A stretch of DNA of 64,000 nucleotides from Leadbetterella sp035299025 (GTDB taxonomy: Bacteria > Bacteroidota > Bacteroidia > Cytophagales > Spirosomataceae): the NCBI GenBank assembly GCA_035299025.1, contig DATGXK010000010.1, positions 1 to 64,000 on the forward strand, written 5' to 3'. Positions 63,901 to 64,000 of this stretch are shown here, one piece after another. The position numbers were made by a program, and so were the translations under genes. The notes under the pieces were generated by a model. It did not search any database and was not told the origin of the DNA. It saw only the letters and a list, made by a program, of their open reading frames with translations. The stretch's first letter is position 1, and every line of letters starts with the position of its first letter.

Positions 63901-64000
63901 ATGACACAAGTAGCAAAGATAATTTACACTATTACAGACGAAGCACCAGCCTTGGCCACATACTCGTTTTTACCAATAGTGGAGGCATTTTCAAAACCCG
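63901..64000 (+). CDS. icd: Monomeric NADP-dependent isocitrate dehydrogenase (start only)
   Basis: 33 codons are visible before the window edge: MTQVAKIIYTITDEAPALA followed by TYSFLPIVEAFSKP. This N-terminus (KIIYTxTDEAPALATYSxLPIVxAF) is characteristic of the large monomeric isocitrate dehydrogenase (about 740 residues), which makes 2-oxoglutarate and NADPH. The rest is outside the window. Confidence 0.85.
   Translation, partial: MTQVAKIIYTITDEAPALATYSFLPIVEAFSKP

Overview
The window looks like chromosomal DNA of a member of the Bacteroidota, most likely Cytophagales. Visible reasons: a SusC/SusD pair, a type IX secretion (T9SS) type A C-terminal domain, a TonB receptor, many LytTR regulators, TAnnTTTG-type -7 promoter boxes, few Shine-Dalgarno sequences, low GC, and T9SS/coathanger-style secreted proteins. 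Genus cannot be fixed from the sequence. I found no tRNA, rRNA, transposase, integrase or CRISPR array.

1-15.4 kb is the most distinctive region. On the minus strand it holds a giant Ig-like repeat surface protein (open from 4613 to the window edge, with a 534-bp tandem repeat), a receiver-only protein, a LytTR response regulator overlapping a propeller-type sensor kinase, a secreted Asp-box (VPS10-like) protein and a stand-alone LytTR protein. A TPR histidine kinase with a NarL-type regulator is divergent. Three minus-strand promoters here share AATTCAGGGGTTTACCC at almost the same distance from a -7 box. A triple direct repeat with exact 21-bp period, resembling LytTR boxes, lies before the Ig-like gene. 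I read this as one cell-surface regulon.

15.4-24.3 kb: sulfatase, PaaE-like ferredoxin reductase, barnase/barstar pair, an NAD-dependent epimerase, a TPR protein, arsM-arsR with two matching operators, then rpsL-rpsG ended by a strong terminator (no fusA follows). 24.3-28 kb: a small membrane protein, a T9SS-exported repeat protein and a Gfo/Idh/MocA oxidoreductase. 28-35.2 kb: a tightly packed minus-strand run TPR - DUF4292 lipoprotein - EnvC-like - panB - comEC - DUF2911. 35.3-48 kb: TMTC-like membrane/TPR protein, sterol desaturase-like protein, DUF1254/1214 protein, lipoprotein, intradiol dioxygenase, two poorly characterised genes (one cupin/pirin-like), membrane LytTR protein, rhomboid protease, polyprenyl synthetase and APC permease.

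48.5-56.9 kb: SusC-SusD, a DeoR-family regulator behind an array of TGCAA boxes, and a TonB receptor under a TPP riboswitch (predicted thiamin uptake). 57-61.2 kb repeats the composition seen at 9.5-15.4 kb: secreted protein, stand-alone LytTR, TPR kinase and NarL-type regulator. The window ends with a membrane protein, murB, a DUF1684 protein and the start of a monomeric NADP isocitrate dehydrogenase.
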